A stretch of 64,000 nucleotides of DNA, taken from positions 43,335 through 107,334 of the forward strand of contig JBKHBN010000003.1 in assembly GCA_046542355.1 (NCBI GenBank). Reading direction: 5' to 3'. Every line of letters starts with the position of its first letter. Position 1 is the stretch's first letter. The position numbers and the translations under genes are program-made. The notes below the pieces were generated by a model, which was given only the letters and a program-made list of their open reading frames with translations, searched no databases and had not been told where the DNA came from. This DNA is from UBA1672 sp046542355 (GTDB lineage: Bacteria > Pseudomonadota > Alphaproteobacteria > Micavibrionales > Micavibrionaceae). Below, in pieces: positions 53,314-62,977 of this stretch.

Positions 53314-54063
53314 ATGACAGCAACGACTATGCCCTCTGATGTGAAGAGCGATTTACCTTATAAAAGGGTTATGCTCAAAATGTCTGGTGAAGTTTTAATG
53401 GGGGAAAAGGAGTTTGGGCTTCATTCTTGCACAGTTAAACGTGTAGCAGAGGACATAAAAGAAGTTGTGGATCTGGGGGTTGAGGTTTGCGTTGTTGTTG
53501 GAGCGGGGAATATCTTTCGTGGGGTGTCAGGCGCTGCTGACGGGATGGATCGTACGACGGCTGATTATATGGGTATGCTCGGGATCGTTATTAATGCTCT
53601 GGCTTTGCAAAATGCGCTGGAGAATATGCAGGTCAAAACACGCGTTATGTCTGCCATTCGCATGGATGCCATCTGCGAGCCTTATATACGGCGCCGGGCT
53701 ATAAGACATATGGAAAAAGGTCGCGTGGTTATCTTTGCGGCGGGAACCGGAAACCCATATTTTACAACAGACACAGCTGCTACGCTTCGAGCATCGGAGA
53801 TGGATTGCGATGTTATTATGAAGGGGACAAAGGTAAATGGAATATATTCTGCAGACCCTAAAACTAACCCGGATGCCGAGCGCTATGATCGTATAACGTA
53901 TCTAGATGTTTTAACCAAGGGTCTACGTGTGATGGATGCGACGGCTATCTCTTTGGCGCGGGAAAATAATATTCCAATTGTAGTCTTTTCTGTTATGGAG
54001 AAAGGCAACTTTGCCAATATTGCGCGTGGAGACGGGGAATTTACGGTCGTTGCTTGTGATTAG
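53314..54063 (+). CDS. pyrH: UMP kinase
   Basis: 249 residues. Amino-acid-kinase fold with KMSGEVLMGE, VVVGAGNIFRG, GTGNPYFTTDTAA and the NGIYSADPKTNPDA motif. It phosphorylates UMP to UDP for pyrimidine nucleotide and envelope precursor synthesis. It follows tsf after a terminator-like hairpin, so it may have its own promoter. GGAG lies before the ATG. Confidence 0.97.
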   Translation: MTATTMPSDVKSDLPYKRVMLKMSGEVLMGEKEFGLHSCTVKRVAEDIKEVVDLGVEVCVVVGAGNIFRGVSGAADGMDRTTADYMGMLGIVINALALQNALENMQVKTRVMSAIRMDAICEPYIRRRAIRHMEKGRVVIFAAGTGNPYFTTDTAATLRASEMDCDVIMKGTKVNGIYSADPKTNPDAERYDRITYLDVLTKGLRVMDATAISLARENNIPIVVFSVMEKGNFANIARGDGEFTVVACD

Positions 54064-54153
54064 CAGTTTTGTCATTATGATTTTACTGTGAAAAAAAGAG
54101 TGATATATTACAAAGCGGATGAAATCATCTGTTAGTTAAAAAAGGATAGCATA

Positions 54154-54708
54154 ATGGACTATAGTAAAGAGGATATTAAGCGGCGCATGGATGGAGCTAT
54201 TTCTGCTCTTCAAAAAGAGTTCGCCGGGCTGAGAACTGGCCGCGCTTCGGCCAGCTTGCTTGATCCTGTCATTGTTGACATGTATGGCAGCAAGATGCCA
54301 ATCAATCAGGTGGGCACAATCAGCGTTCCCGAGCCGCGTATGCTTAGCGTACAGGTTTGGGATTCTTCGGCTGTTAAATCGGTTGAAAAAGCTATTCGGG
54401 ATGCCGGTCTTGGGCTTAATCCGATGCCTGATGGTAACAATATACGCATTCCTGTGCCGGATCTTAATGAAGAGCGCCGCAAGGAGCTAACGAGAATTGC
54501 TGGTAAATATGCCGAAAATGCACGCATTGCTATTCGCAGTGTGCGTAAAGACGGGATGGATGTGCTCAAAAAAATGCAAAAGGATGGCGATTTATCAGAA
54601 GATGAGTTAAAACGTCTTTCTGATGAGGTGCAGCAGCTTACCGATGAGGCTACGAAAAAAGTTGATACCATGCTGTCGGATAAAGAAGACGACATAATGA
54701 CTGTGTAA
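54154..54708 (+). CDS. frr: Ribosome recycling factor
   Basis: 184 residues. Typical features are LRTGRASASLLD, INQVGTISVPEPRML and the C-terminal three-helix bundle ending LSDKEDDIMTV. With EF-G it splits post-termination ribosomes. AAAAGGA precedes the ATG. It is between pyrH and uppS. Confidence 0.98.
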   Translation: MDYSKEDIKRRMDGAISALQKEFAGLRTGRASASLLDPVIVDMYGSKMPINQVGTISVPEPRMLSVQVWDSSAVKSVEKAIRDAGLGLNPMPDGNNIRIPVPDLNEERRKELTRIAGKYAENARIAIRSVRKDGMDVLKKMQKDGDLSEDELKRLSDEVQQLTDEATKKVDTMLSDKEDDIMTV

Positions 54709-54792
54709 TTCTCAACTGTGCCTACATGTGTTTCGTTGCATTTATAGTCGGCGCAGAGACACCCCTTCAGATTGCAAGAGGCCCAAATAAAA

Positions 54793-55575
54793 ATGAGCGA
54801 TAAGCCTTCAGGCGGCGGCGCTGCTGATACAGATGATATTCCCAAGCACGTAGCTATCATTATGGATGGAAACGGACGGTGGGCCTCCAAACGTGGCTTG
54901 CCGCGAACAATGGGGCATAAGAAGGGCGCTGAAGCTGTGCGGAGAACAGTAGAGGCCGCTGCGGAATTCGGGGTTCGTTATCTGACTTTGTTTGGCTTTT
55001 CTTCCGAGAACTGGAATCGTCCTGCGCACGAGGTTGATGAGCTTATGAATCTGCTGCGGCAGTATCTTCGCTCGAAAACGGCAGATTTACATGAAAGAAA
55101 TGCGCGCCTAAGTGTTATTGGTGATCGTAGTGCTTTTGATGATGATATTGTCGAGCTTATAGAGAGCGCGGAGAGACTGACGCAAGATAATGACAAGATA
55201 CATGTCATTATTGCGCTGAGTTATGGCGGGAAGCACGACATTGCTCAGGCTTGTCAGACTTTTATCAGGAAAACGCTTGATGCCGGTGAGGTTGATCCGA
55301 GGAATCTTGATGTTCAGTCTATTGAACAAGGCATTACGCAGAACTTATATACGGCAGGAATTCCTGATCCTGATCTCATGATTCGCACCAGCGGGGAAAC
55401 CCGCATCAGCAATTTTTTACTGTGGCAGTGTGCTTATGCGGAAATGGTTTTTGTGCCTGAGCTTTGGCCTGATTTTGGGCGTGATGAACTGCGCCGCGCC
55501 ATCGAAGACTATGCACATCGTGAGCGCCGTTTTGGCGGCCTTAGGCGTGAGGGGCGGAAACAGGCGCAAGAGTAG
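54793..55575 (+). CDS. uppS: Isoprenyl transferase (undecaprenyl diphosphate synthase)
   Basis: 260 residues from the ATG at 54793; a TTG at 54772 is in frame. It condenses isopentenyl diphosphates to the C55 carrier lipid precursor. Signature motifs are HVAIIMDGNGRWA with Asp25, GFSSENWNRP and DLMIRTSGETRISNFLLWQ. It fits with ispG and dxr, which supply its substrate, and with the cdsA-dxr genes downstream. Confidence 0.96.
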   Translation: MSDKPSGGGAADTDDIPKHVAIIMDGNGRWASKRGLPRTMGHKKGAEAVRRTVEAAAEFGVRYLTLFGFSSENWNRPAHEVDELMNLLRQYLRSKTADLHERNARLSVIGDRSAFDDDIVELIESAERLTQDNDKIHVIIALSYGGKHDIAQACQTFIRKTLDAGEVDPRNLDVQSIEQGITQNLYTAGIPDPDLMIRTSGETRISNFLLWQCAYAEMVFVPELWPDFGRDELRRAIEDYAHRERRFGGLRREGRKQAQE

Positions 55576-55678
55576 TTGTATTGCCTGAAATAAAAATTTA
55601 TAGTAATCAGGTATTCTGGTGAGGATTTGTGTTTTTTGCCTTTGCTCCTTTTAATAATGCCATAGGATTATCGTCGCT

Positions 55679-56365
55679 GTGAGTATGTCTCCTAAGTTAA
55701 TCAAGCGCTTTGCTTCTGCTGCATTGATTGCCCCTGTTTTTTTGTATGTTATTATCGTAGGCGGGGGCATCTTCAAGGTCTGGCTCACTCTTGCTTTTCT
55801 GATTTCTGTTCACGAATGGTACGGTCTGGCCAAGAGGCTACCCCATTTTTTACCAGTTATGATCTGGGGCTGTGTCTATGCCTCTATTTCCTACAGCAGT
55901 TTTCTAGCTTTGCGAGAAGCGCACTCTCTTAACGTGCTGCTGCTTTTTTTAGGTATGATCTGGTTTAGTGATATTGGAGCCTATTTTGTCGGTAAGTTCT
56001 ATGGGGGACCAAAGCTCATTGAACATATAAGTCCAAACAAAACCTGGTCGGGATTCTTAGGTGCTTTGCTTTTTCCTGCCTTGTTTGGAGTTGTCTGGTG
56101 CTTGCTTATGGACATTAGTGAAATTTTTCCTGCGTCATCTTCGCACTCATTCAATGTTGTTATGTCCGGCATACTGGGCGCGGTGATGGGAAGTGTCGGT
56201 CAGGCCGGCGACTTGCTGGTTTCTTTTGTTAAACGCTTGGCAAAGGTGAAAGATACTGGCACACTTATACCCGGGCACGGCGGGCTTTTGGATCGTATTG
56301 ACTCGATGATGCTTGGCGCTCCCGTTTTTCTTATTCTTATTACATTGTTGTCTTATGTCTTTTGA
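55679..56365 (+). CDS. cdsA: Phosphatidate cytidylyltransferase
   Basis: 228 residues if it starts at GTG 55679; an ATG at 55685 gives 226. Several membrane segments and the family signature GDLLVSFVKRLAKVKDTG followed by PGHGGLLDRIDSM. It makes CDP-diacylglycerol for phospholipid synthesis. It is somewhat shorter than the 270-residue enterobacterial enzyme, as in other alphaproteobacteria. Its end overlaps the likely dxr start by 11 nt. Confidence 0.93.
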   Translation: MSMSPKLIKRFASAALIAPVFLYVIIVGGGIFKVWLTLAFLISVHEWYGLAKRLPHFLPVMIWGCVYASISYSSFLALREAHSLNVLLLFLGMIWFSDIGAYFVGKFYGGPKLIEHISPNKTWSGFLGALLFPALFGVVWCLLMDISEIFPASSSHSFNVVMSGILGAVMGSVGQAGDLLVSFVKRLAKVKDTGTLIPGHGGLLDRIDSMMLGAPVFLILITLLSYVF

Positions 56366-57593
56366 AACATCAACATCCCAAAAAAAGAAGAAAGTGACGA
56401 TCCTTGGTGTTACCGGCTCTGTCGGGCGTAGCACTGTTGATGTTATCACTTCTTCACCAGGTTTGTTTGACGTTGAAACGGTTACAGCACATACAAATGT
56501 CGATAAACTAGCCAAAAGCGCTGTGCGCCTTGGGGCTAAGAGGGCTGTTATTGGGGATCACTCCTTAGAGGGGAAGCTTATATCTCTTTTACAAGGGCAC
56601 TCAATTGAAGTGCGCGGGGGGCAAGATGAAATCATTTCAGCAGCAGCCGATCCTGCCGATCTTATCGTTGCTGCCATGATGGGTTTTTCCGGTCTTAAAC
56701 CGATTATCGCTGCTCTTGAGGCGGGCACGGATGTTGCAATTGCCAATAAAGAGCCGCTTGTTGCGGCTGGTGAGATGATCATGTCTTTGTCCCGCGAGCA
56801 TGGGAGTCGCGTTTTGCCTGTGGATAGTGAGCATAATGCTATCTTTCAAGTTTTTGAGGATCACAACCGAAATACAATAGAGCGCTTGATTTTGACAGCT
56901 TCCGGGGGTCCTTTTTTACGCCGCGATGCGCAAGATATCTACAATGCGACGCCTGAGCAAGCTATTGCCCATCCTAACTGGAGCATGGGCGCAAAGATTT
57001 CCGTGGATAGCGCTACCTTGATGAATAAGGCGCTGGAGATTATAGAGGCCGCTCATCTTTTTTCCATGACGCCGGATAAAATTGATGTCGTTGTCCATCC
57101 GCAATCAATTGTTCACTCTATTGTTTCTTATAAAGACGGTTCCATGCTTGCGCAAATGGGAGCCAGTGATATGCGCACTCCTATTGCCTCTGCGCTTGCG
57201 TGGCCTGCACGTCTTGAGCGTGGAGGAACGATATTGGATCTGGTTTCCATGAGCGCTGATCTAAGTTTTGAGTCCCCCGATTTACAACGATTTCCGTCTT
57301 TATCTTATGCCTATAAATGTCTCGAGCTGGGGCAGGGCGCCTGCATTATTTTTAATGCCGCAAACGAAGTTGCTGTTGCCCGTTTTCTAGAGCGGCAGAT
57401 TGCTTTTGGTGATATTATGCCGTGCGTTGCACATAGTATTGATGTTTTATACCCGGAGTTAGTGCAAGCTGGCCTTTGCGAGAGCCATTCACTAAAAACA
57501 GTTGCACAGATAGAAGAATTAGATACCATTGCGCGTCAACGCACGAATGAGTATATCAACGGAGCATGCAAAACTTCTGGTAAAGTTGCATAA
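56355..57593 (+). CDS. dxr: 1-deoxy-D-xylulose 5-phosphate reductoisomerase
   Basis: 412 residues from the ATG at 56355 (MSFETSTSQ); the frame is open further upstream but within cdsA. The NADPH-binding motif is ILGVTGSVGRSTVDV. The active-site acids are Asp157 and Glu159 in VDSEHNAIFQ, and MNKALEIIEAAHLF and HPQSIVHS follow. The loop normally written NKESLV reads NKEPLV here (131-136). It makes MEP from DXP. The order cdsA-dxr-rseP is standard. Confidence 0.95.
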   Translation: MSFETSTSQKKKKVTILGVTGSVGRSTVDVITSSPGLFDVETVTAHTNVDKLAKSAVRLGAKRAVIGDHSLEGKLISLLQGHSIEVRGGQDEIISAAADPADLIVAAMMGFSGLKPIIAALEAGTDVAIANKEPLVAAGEMIMSLSREHGSRVLPVDSEHNAIFQVFEDHNRNTIERLILTASGGPFLRRDAQDIYNATPEQAIAHPNWSMGAKISVDSATLMNKALEIIEAAHLFSMTPDKIDVVVHPQSIVHSIVSYKDGSMLAQMGASDMRTPIASALAWPARLERGGTILDLVSMSADLSFESPDLQRFPSLSYAYKCLELGQGACIIFNAANEVAVARFLERQIAFGDIMPCVAHSIDVLYPELVQAGLCESHSLKTVAQIEELDTIARQRTNEYINGACKTSGKVA

Positions 57594-57615
57594 ACAAGGA
57601 AAGAGAAAAAAACCT

Positions 57616-59088
57616 ATGGATTATATTGCATACATTCAAATGATCGGTCAGCAGATCTGGATCTACGGTGGATCTTTTATCCTGATATTGAGTATTCTTG
57701 TCTTTGTTCATGAATGGGGTCATTACATTGTTGCGCGTATGTGCGGCATACGTGTAGAGCAATTTTCTATCGGCTTTGGCAAGGAAATATACGGCTTTAA
57801 TGATCGCGCCGGTACGCGCTGGAAGCTTTCTTTAATTCCGCTTGGTGGCTTTGTTCAGCTCTTTGGTGATACTGATCCGGCCAGTGCGGGTCATACGGAC
57901 AAAATAGAAGAAGAAAGCGGAGATGTCCGCGAGATGACCGAAGAAGAGCTTAACGTTGCTTTTTTTAATAAAAAGCTTTGGCAACGCGCCCTTGTTGTTT
58001 TTGCCGGCCCGGCTATCAATTATCTTTTTGCTATTGCTCTGCTCGCAGGGATCTATTTTTATTACGGTCAACCGGTTTCTCCGCCGACGGCTGCGGCTAT
58101 TGTTCAGGGCAGCAGTGCAGAGACTTACGGATTTGAGCCGCACGATTATATTCTTTCTATTGATGGCAAAACAATCAGTGATTTTCATGACATCAGGCGC
58201 GAGATGATGGTGGCGCTGGATGAAGAACGAAACTTTGTTGTCAAGCGCGGTGATGAAACGATTGAGATTTCTGCTCGTCCGAAAAAGATCATGATTACAG
58301 ATAGATTTGGCTTTAGCAACTCTATTGGCGTTTTGGGGATTGTTAGCGCTGATAGAGGTATCTTGCTTGATAGTATTCAATCTATTGATGGTGTAGAATA
58401 TGATAATGCGCAGCAGGTTGTTGAGGAAATCACGCGGCGTATGGGCACGACTTTTTCGATTGGATTTAAGCCCGCTCCAGTTCCTGATTCTTCGGAAGCC
58501 GAGGAGACCGCAGGTGGCACGCAAGAAGAGGCAGGAGAACGGGATACCCAATCAGCACCTAGCGAGCGCGAACAGGATGTTCTGATTGTCTCTCCGCAAG
58601 CAAATATGAACGAGGATCTGGGCAGCGCCGCTACACCGGGTGAGAACGTTTTGTATCTGGCCGACCTGCCAGCGGCTCAATTTGTTCCCCATACGCTTAT
58701 GACGGCCTTGCAAAGTGCTATTAACGAAAGTTATATCATTACAGTATCCTCATTTGAGGCTCTATGGCAAATGGTTGTGGGCGTACGAAGTGTTACTGAA
58801 CTTGGTGGCGTAGTGCGTATAGGTGCTATTACAGGTGATACGGCCATGCGCGGCCTTGTTCCACTTGTTTTGTTCACGGCGTTGCTTTCTATCAATCTGG
58901 GGTTCATTAACCTTTTGCCCATTCCTATGCTTGATGGCGGGCATCTCCTGTTTTACGGGGTGGAGGGGATTATTGGACGATCCGTACCGGAGTATGTGCA
59001 GGAGTACGCTTTTCGCGCGGGCTTTGTTTTTCTCATTGGGCTTATGGCTTTTGCCAATTTGAATGATATCTATCAGCTGATTACATGA
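57616..59088 (+). CDS. rseP: RseP-type intramembrane zinc metalloprotease, first copy
   Basis: 490 residues from the ATG at 57616 with AAGGA upstream. The zinc site HEWGH (32-36) is in the first membrane segment, and PMLDGGHLLF near the C-terminus supplies the Asp ligand. One PDZ-like domain is clear (AAIVQGSSAETYGFEPHDYIL and following). A Glu/Ser/Ala-rich disordered stretch of about 60 residues (about 285-345) follows it. Site-2 proteases cleave anti-sigma factors and leftover signal peptides within the membrane. A paralogue follows directly. Confidence 0.93.
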   Translation: MDYIAYIQMIGQQIWIYGGSFILILSILVFVHEWGHYIVARMCGIRVEQFSIGFGKEIYGFNDRAGTRWKLSLIPLGGFVQLFGDTDPASAGHTDKIEEESGDVREMTEEELNVAFFNKKLWQRALVVFAGPAINYLFAIALLAGIYFYYGQPVSPPTAAAIVQGSSAETYGFEPHDYILSIDGKTISDFHDIRREMMVALDEERNFVVKRGDETIEISARPKKIMITDRFGFSNSIGVLGIVSADRGILLDSIQSIDGVEYDNAQQVVEEITRRMGTTFSIGFKPAPVPDSSEAEETAGGTQEEAGERDTQSAPSEREQDVLIVSPQANMNEDLGSAATPGENVLYLADLPAAQFVPHTLMTALQSAINESYIITVSSFEALWQMVVGVRSVTELGGVVRIGAITGDTAMRGLVPLVLFTALLSINLGFINLLPIPMLDGGHLLFYGVEGIIGRSVPEYVQEYAFRAGFVFLIGLMAFANLNDIYQLIT

Positions 59089-59146
59089 TAGAACGAGGCA
59101 TCATTTTTTAACTGCTTTACCTGTACCGGGCAGGAAGGAGGGTATT

Positions 59147-60559
59147 ATGGACATACTGCTGAGTGTGTTCGATGAGATCTTTGCGTTTCTAATTATGATG
59201 TTTGTTACTCTGGCGATTGCTATTGTCGTTCATGAGTGGGGGCATTACATTGCCGCGCGTTTTTTTGGTGTGCGTGTTGAGGTGTTCTCTCTTGGTTTCG
59301 GGAAGGAGCTTTATAGCTTTGGCGGCAGCAAGGAAGAGGATACGCGCTTTTCTGTGCGCATCCTGCCTGCTGGCGGGTATATTAAACTTTTCGGAGATAT
59401 CGATCCGGAAGACCCGAAAATATGGGATAAAGAACTCAATGATGCTCGCCCCCTCACGGAACGAGAGCAAAAATATGCCTATTATAACAAGCCTGCGTGG
59501 CAACGCCTTTTTATTGTTCTGGCAGGACCTTTGGCCAATCTTCTGCTGGCCGTGCTTATTACAATCAGTCTTTATACCATTTACGGGCAGCGCTCTGTCC
59601 CTGTGGTCATTAATGCTATAGCGATAGACTCTCCGGCTCATCAGGCAGGAGTGCAGATTGGTGATCGTATTGTTGCCATGGATGGTCAAAAAAACAGGCG
59701 GCTGGACGATATTCATCGAATTACATGGTATGAAATTCCTCCAAAAGAGCATACCTATGACGTCGTACGAGGCGATGATCAGCATCTTAGCTTTACTTTT
59801 GCCGCTAAAGAGCGCAGCTATATCAATGAAAAAGGGATCAAAATGCATCATGGCCAAACAGGGATGCTGCATATGGTCGCGATTGATCTAAAGGAATCAC
59901 TGGTCAAAATCAATGGCGTGAATGTTGAAGAAAACCCGAATGCAGCGCGACACATTATAAAACGGAACTTTGATAAACTTATTGAGGTGCAGCTTAGACC
60001 CTTTGTAAAAAGCGAAAACCCAACCCAAGACGCAACGGATTCTCGTTTTTTGATGGTTTTTCCTTCGCGCTATAATGTACATTTTGATGACCCTGACGAT
60101 GAACATTATAATAAAGTCTTTTTGAGCGATACTGACAATAGATTACATGTTCGCCTTCCTTTTCTTGAAGCTGTGTCTTTTAGCTTCTTTCGGCTTTATA
60201 AAGGGATTATCGACACCTTCAAGTTTATCGCAGCTTCCTTTGATGGCGGGCATGATGAACAGGTTGTTGCCGGAGCTGGCAGGGTAAGTGAGTTAATAGG
60301 TGAATCTGTGAGAGCCGGATATTATGAGTATATTTTACTCCTTGCGAATTTTTCATTTATGATTGCCCTGATGAATATTTTTCCTCTTCCACCGCTTGAT
60401 GGGGGATATATCCTGTTTCTGGTTTATGAAATAATCAGAGGCAAACCTATCCCGACGCGAATTCAAACTATATCTATAATCTTTGGTGTGATAGTATTGC
60501 TGGGAATCATGCTGTATGCAAATTTCAGCGATTTAGTTACTTTTGCATCTTCTGACTAG
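59147..60559 (+). CDS. RseP-type intramembrane zinc metalloprotease, second copy
   Basis: 470 residues with an excellent GGAAGGAGG ribosome site. It repeats the architecture of the preceding gene: HEWGH at 29-33, GFGKELYSFG, PAGGYIKLFGDIDPE, AWQRLFIVLAGPLANLLLA, a PDZ-like segment (SPAHQAGVQIGDRIVAMDG) and the C-terminal FPLPPLDGGYILF. All catalytic residues are kept, so it is probably active. Sequence divergence from the first copy is large in the periplasmic part, which suggests a different substrate. It lies directly before bamA, the usual position of a single rseP. Confidence 0.9.
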   Translation: MDILLSVFDEIFAFLIMMFVTLAIAIVVHEWGHYIAARFFGVRVEVFSLGFGKELYSFGGSKEEDTRFSVRILPAGGYIKLFGDIDPEDPKIWDKELNDARPLTEREQKYAYYNKPAWQRLFIVLAGPLANLLLAVLITISLYTIYGQRSVPVVINAIAIDSPAHQAGVQIGDRIVAMDGQKNRRLDDIHRITWYEIPPKEHTYDVVRGDDQHLSFTFAAKERSYINEKGIKMHHGQTGMLHMVAIDLKESLVKINGVNVEENPNAARHIIKRNFDKLIEVQLRPFVKSENPTQDATDSRFLMVFPSRYNVHFDDPDDEHYNKVFLSDTDNRLHVRLPFLEAVSFSFFRLYKGIIDTFKFIAASFDGGHDEQVVAGAGRVSELIGESVRAGYYEYILLLANFSFMIALMNIFPLPPLDGGYILFLVYEIIRGKPIPTRIQTISIIFGVIVLLGIMLYANFSDLVTFASSD

Positions 60560-60644
60560 ACTTTCTGTCGTTTTTACTTCATTTTCCTATTTAAGACTTT
60601 GCTATAAAGTCCTTTCATGTGACTAAATAAGAGTATACTTAACT

Positions 60645-62939
60645 ATGACCCGTTTTACTTTTTCCAGCTTTCGTTTTTATGTTTTCAATCTGTTTTTCAC
60701 TCTTGCGGTGCTTACATCAATCGGCGGCACGCCGGTATGGGCCTCACAGGTTGTAGAGCGCATCCTCATTACCGGTACGCAGCGTATTGAGCCATCTACG
60801 GTTTCTTCTTATATTGATTTAAAGGTTGGGGACAGGGTTGACAGTTCTGTTACAGACCGCGCGTTGAAAAATCTGTTTGCTACTGGATTATTTGCGGATG
60901 TAAAGGTGGACAATAAAAACGGGGTTATTGAGATCGAGGTTGTTGAAAATCCGGTTGTTCATATAATCGCTTTTGAAGGCAATGAGCGCATTGATGATGA
61001 TGCCTTGCGTCAGGAAATTCAACTTTCTGAACGGCAGGTTTTTACGCGCTCCAAAGTGCAGGCGGATGTAAAACGTCTCAACCAGCTCTACCGACGTCAG
61101 GGGCGCTTTTCAGTTTCCATTCAGCCAAAAATCATTCGCCTTGACCAAAATCGTGTCAATCTGGTTTTTGAAATACAGGAAGGGCAGGTGACGAAAGTTG
61201 AATCCATACGCTTTATTGGTAATCAGGTTTATAGCGATAGCAAGCTAAGGAGTATTATCAGTACCAAGGAAAGCGCATGGTATCGTTTTCTGTCTAGCAG
61301 CGATCGATACGACCCGGATCGTTTGTCATATGACCAGGAGCTGTTAAGGGACTTTTATCTTGAGCAAGGATATGCCGATTTTCAGATTCCTTCGGCTGTG
61401 GCTGAGTTATCCGAAGATGAAGATGGATTTTATATTACCGTTACAGTTGAGGAAGGGGAGCGCTACAAAGTTGACGGGATTAATATCCAGTCTGCTATTC
61501 GTGATTTTGATGCCAGTATTCTTTATGACGACGTTATGTTCGAAAAAGGCGACTGGTATAATGCTGAAGAGGTTAAAGACACTGTGGAGCGTATGATCGG
61601 CACTCTTGGCGATTTGCAGTATGCGTTCGTTGATATTCGTCCTGATCTTAGCAAAGATCGCGCGCAGCATACTGTTGATATCACATTTTATATTAATGAA
61701 ACGCCTCGTGTTTTTGTCGAGCGTATCAATGTGAATGGCAATTTACGTACACTTGACAAGGTTATACGCCGAGAGATGGAGCTTGTGGAAGGCGACCCTT
61801 TCAACCGTTCCAAGCTGGCACAGTCAGAACGTAATATCAGAAATCTTGATTTTTTTGAAACATCTCAGGTCAAAATGTCACGTGGATCAGCGCCAGATCG
61901 CAGTGTGATTGATGTGAATGTTGAAGAAAAATCAACTGGTGAGCTCTCTGTCGGTGCCGGTTTTTCTACGTCTGACGGTCCGCTGGCTGATTTTGGCGTG
62001 AGGGAGCGTAACTTTCTAGGAAGAGGACAGGATCTAAGGTTAGGGGCTATGGTTGCAGGAGAAAAGACGCAGTTCGATGTTTCTTTTACCGAGCCGTATT
62101 TTCTAGATCGTGACCTGTCAGCAGGGTTTGATGCCTACCATACGACAACCGACTATCAGGATGAGAGCTCCTATGATCAAAAGAAGACCGGAGGAGCGTT
62201 GCGCATCGGTTATCCTTTATCCGAGAACTGGCGTCAAACATTAACGTACAAAGCATTGAATAATGAAATATACAGTGTTGATGCTGATGCATCGCGTTTT
62301 ATTCGTGAGCAGGAGGGCGAACGCACAACATCTGCACTTTCACAACGTCTGACCTATGATACGCGGGATAGTGCCTTTATGACAACACGCGGGCTTAACT
62401 ACTGGCTCGAAACCGAAGTGGCCGGACTTGGTGGAGATGCCCGTTATATTTCAGGAGAGACGGGCGCTTCATACTATTATCCTATTGCCGATCAGTGGGT
62501 TTTAAATATACTGGGAGAAACGGGCGCTATTGCGGCCTATAGTGGTTCCGATGTTGAGATTAACGAGCGCTTCTTTCTAGGTGGCTCCAGTTTGCGCGGC
62601 TTTGAAAGCTCTGGTGTAGGGCCGCGGGATATCCTGACAAAAGACTCTCTTGGAGGAAACACGTTTTACCGTGGCAGTGCCGAGATGTCATTTCCTTTAG
62701 GCTTGCCTAAAGAGCTTGGTATTCGTGGTCACGCTTTTACGGATTTTGGCTCCTTGTTTAACCTCGATGAGGCCGGCGCAACAATTGTTGATGAAGGTTC
62801 CTTGCGCGCTGCCGGTGGTTTTGGTTTATCCTGGCGTTCCCCTTTAGGGCCTATTCGTCTTGATTTTGCCATTCCGTATCTTAAAGAAGATTACGATGAA
62901 GAAGAGCATTTCCGGTTTGATTTTGGCACGCGCTTCTAA
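60645..62939 (+). CDS. bamA: Outer membrane protein assembly factor BamA
   Basis: 764 residues. A signal peptide (cleavage near VWA-SQV, about residue 34) is followed by five POTRA domains (about 35-355) and a C-terminal 16-strand barrel ending in FDFGTRF with the terminal aromatic residue. The VRGF-type motif of Omp85 proteins appears as LRGFESSGVGPRD. BamA inserts beta-barrel proteins into the outer membrane. It lies between the RseP genes and skp. Confidence 0.96.
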   Translation: MTRFTFSSFRFYVFNLFFTLAVLTSIGGTPVWASQVVERILITGTQRIEPSTVSSYIDLKVGDRVDSSVTDRALKNLFATGLFADVKVDNKNGVIEIEVVENPVVHIIAFEGNERIDDDALRQEIQLSERQVFTRSKVQADVKRLNQLYRRQGRFSVSIQPKIIRLDQNRVNLVFEIQEGQVTKVESIRFIGNQVYSDSKLRSIISTKESAWYRFLSSSDRYDPDRLSYDQELLRDFYLEQGYADFQIPSAVAELSEDEDGFYITVTVEEGERYKVDGINIQSAIRDFDASILYDDVMFEKGDWYNAEEVKDTVERMIGTLGDLQYAFVDIRPDLSKDRAQHTVDITFYINETPRVFVERINVNGNLRTLDKVIRREMELVEGDPFNRSKLAQSERNIRNLDFFETSQVKMSRGSAPDRSVIDVNVEEKSTGELSVGAGFSTSDGPLADFGVRERNFLGRGQDLRLGAMVAGEKTQFDVSFTEPYFLDRDLSAGFDAYHTTTDYQDESSYDQKKTGGALRIGYPLSENWRQTLTYKALNNEIYSVDADASRFIREQEGERTTSALSQRLTYDTRDSAFMTTRGLNYWLETEVAGLGGDARYISGETGASYYYPIADQWVLNILGETGAIAAYSGSDVEINERFFLGGSSLRGFESSGVGPRDILTKDSLGGNTFYRGSAEMSFPLGLPKELGIRGHAFTDFGSLFNLDEAGATIVDEGSLRAAGGFGLSWRSPLGPIRLDFAIPYLKEDYDEEEHFRFDFGTRF

Positions 62940-62977
62940 TAGAAATATCAATGTAACGCTTAACGCAGAGGTATGAT

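Noticed and set aside
54306..54890. 194-codon minus-strand frame over frr and the start of uppS
   Set aside because: Both plus-strand genes are canonical and fully explain the sequence.
57832..58551. Long open frame of 239 codons on the minus strand inside rseP
   Set aside because: It lies wholly within the strong plus-strand rseP frame, has no family-like features and is Arg/Asn/Lys-rich as expected of an antisense shadow.
59189..59872. Open frame of 227 codons on the minus strand inside the second RseP-type gene
   Set aside because: Shadow of a conserved protease gene; no start signals or recognisable motif.
60595..60611. Hairpin GACTTT-gctat-AAAGTC before bamA as a terminator
   Set aside because: Only six base pairs, no GC-rich stem and no T-run; it may be chance.
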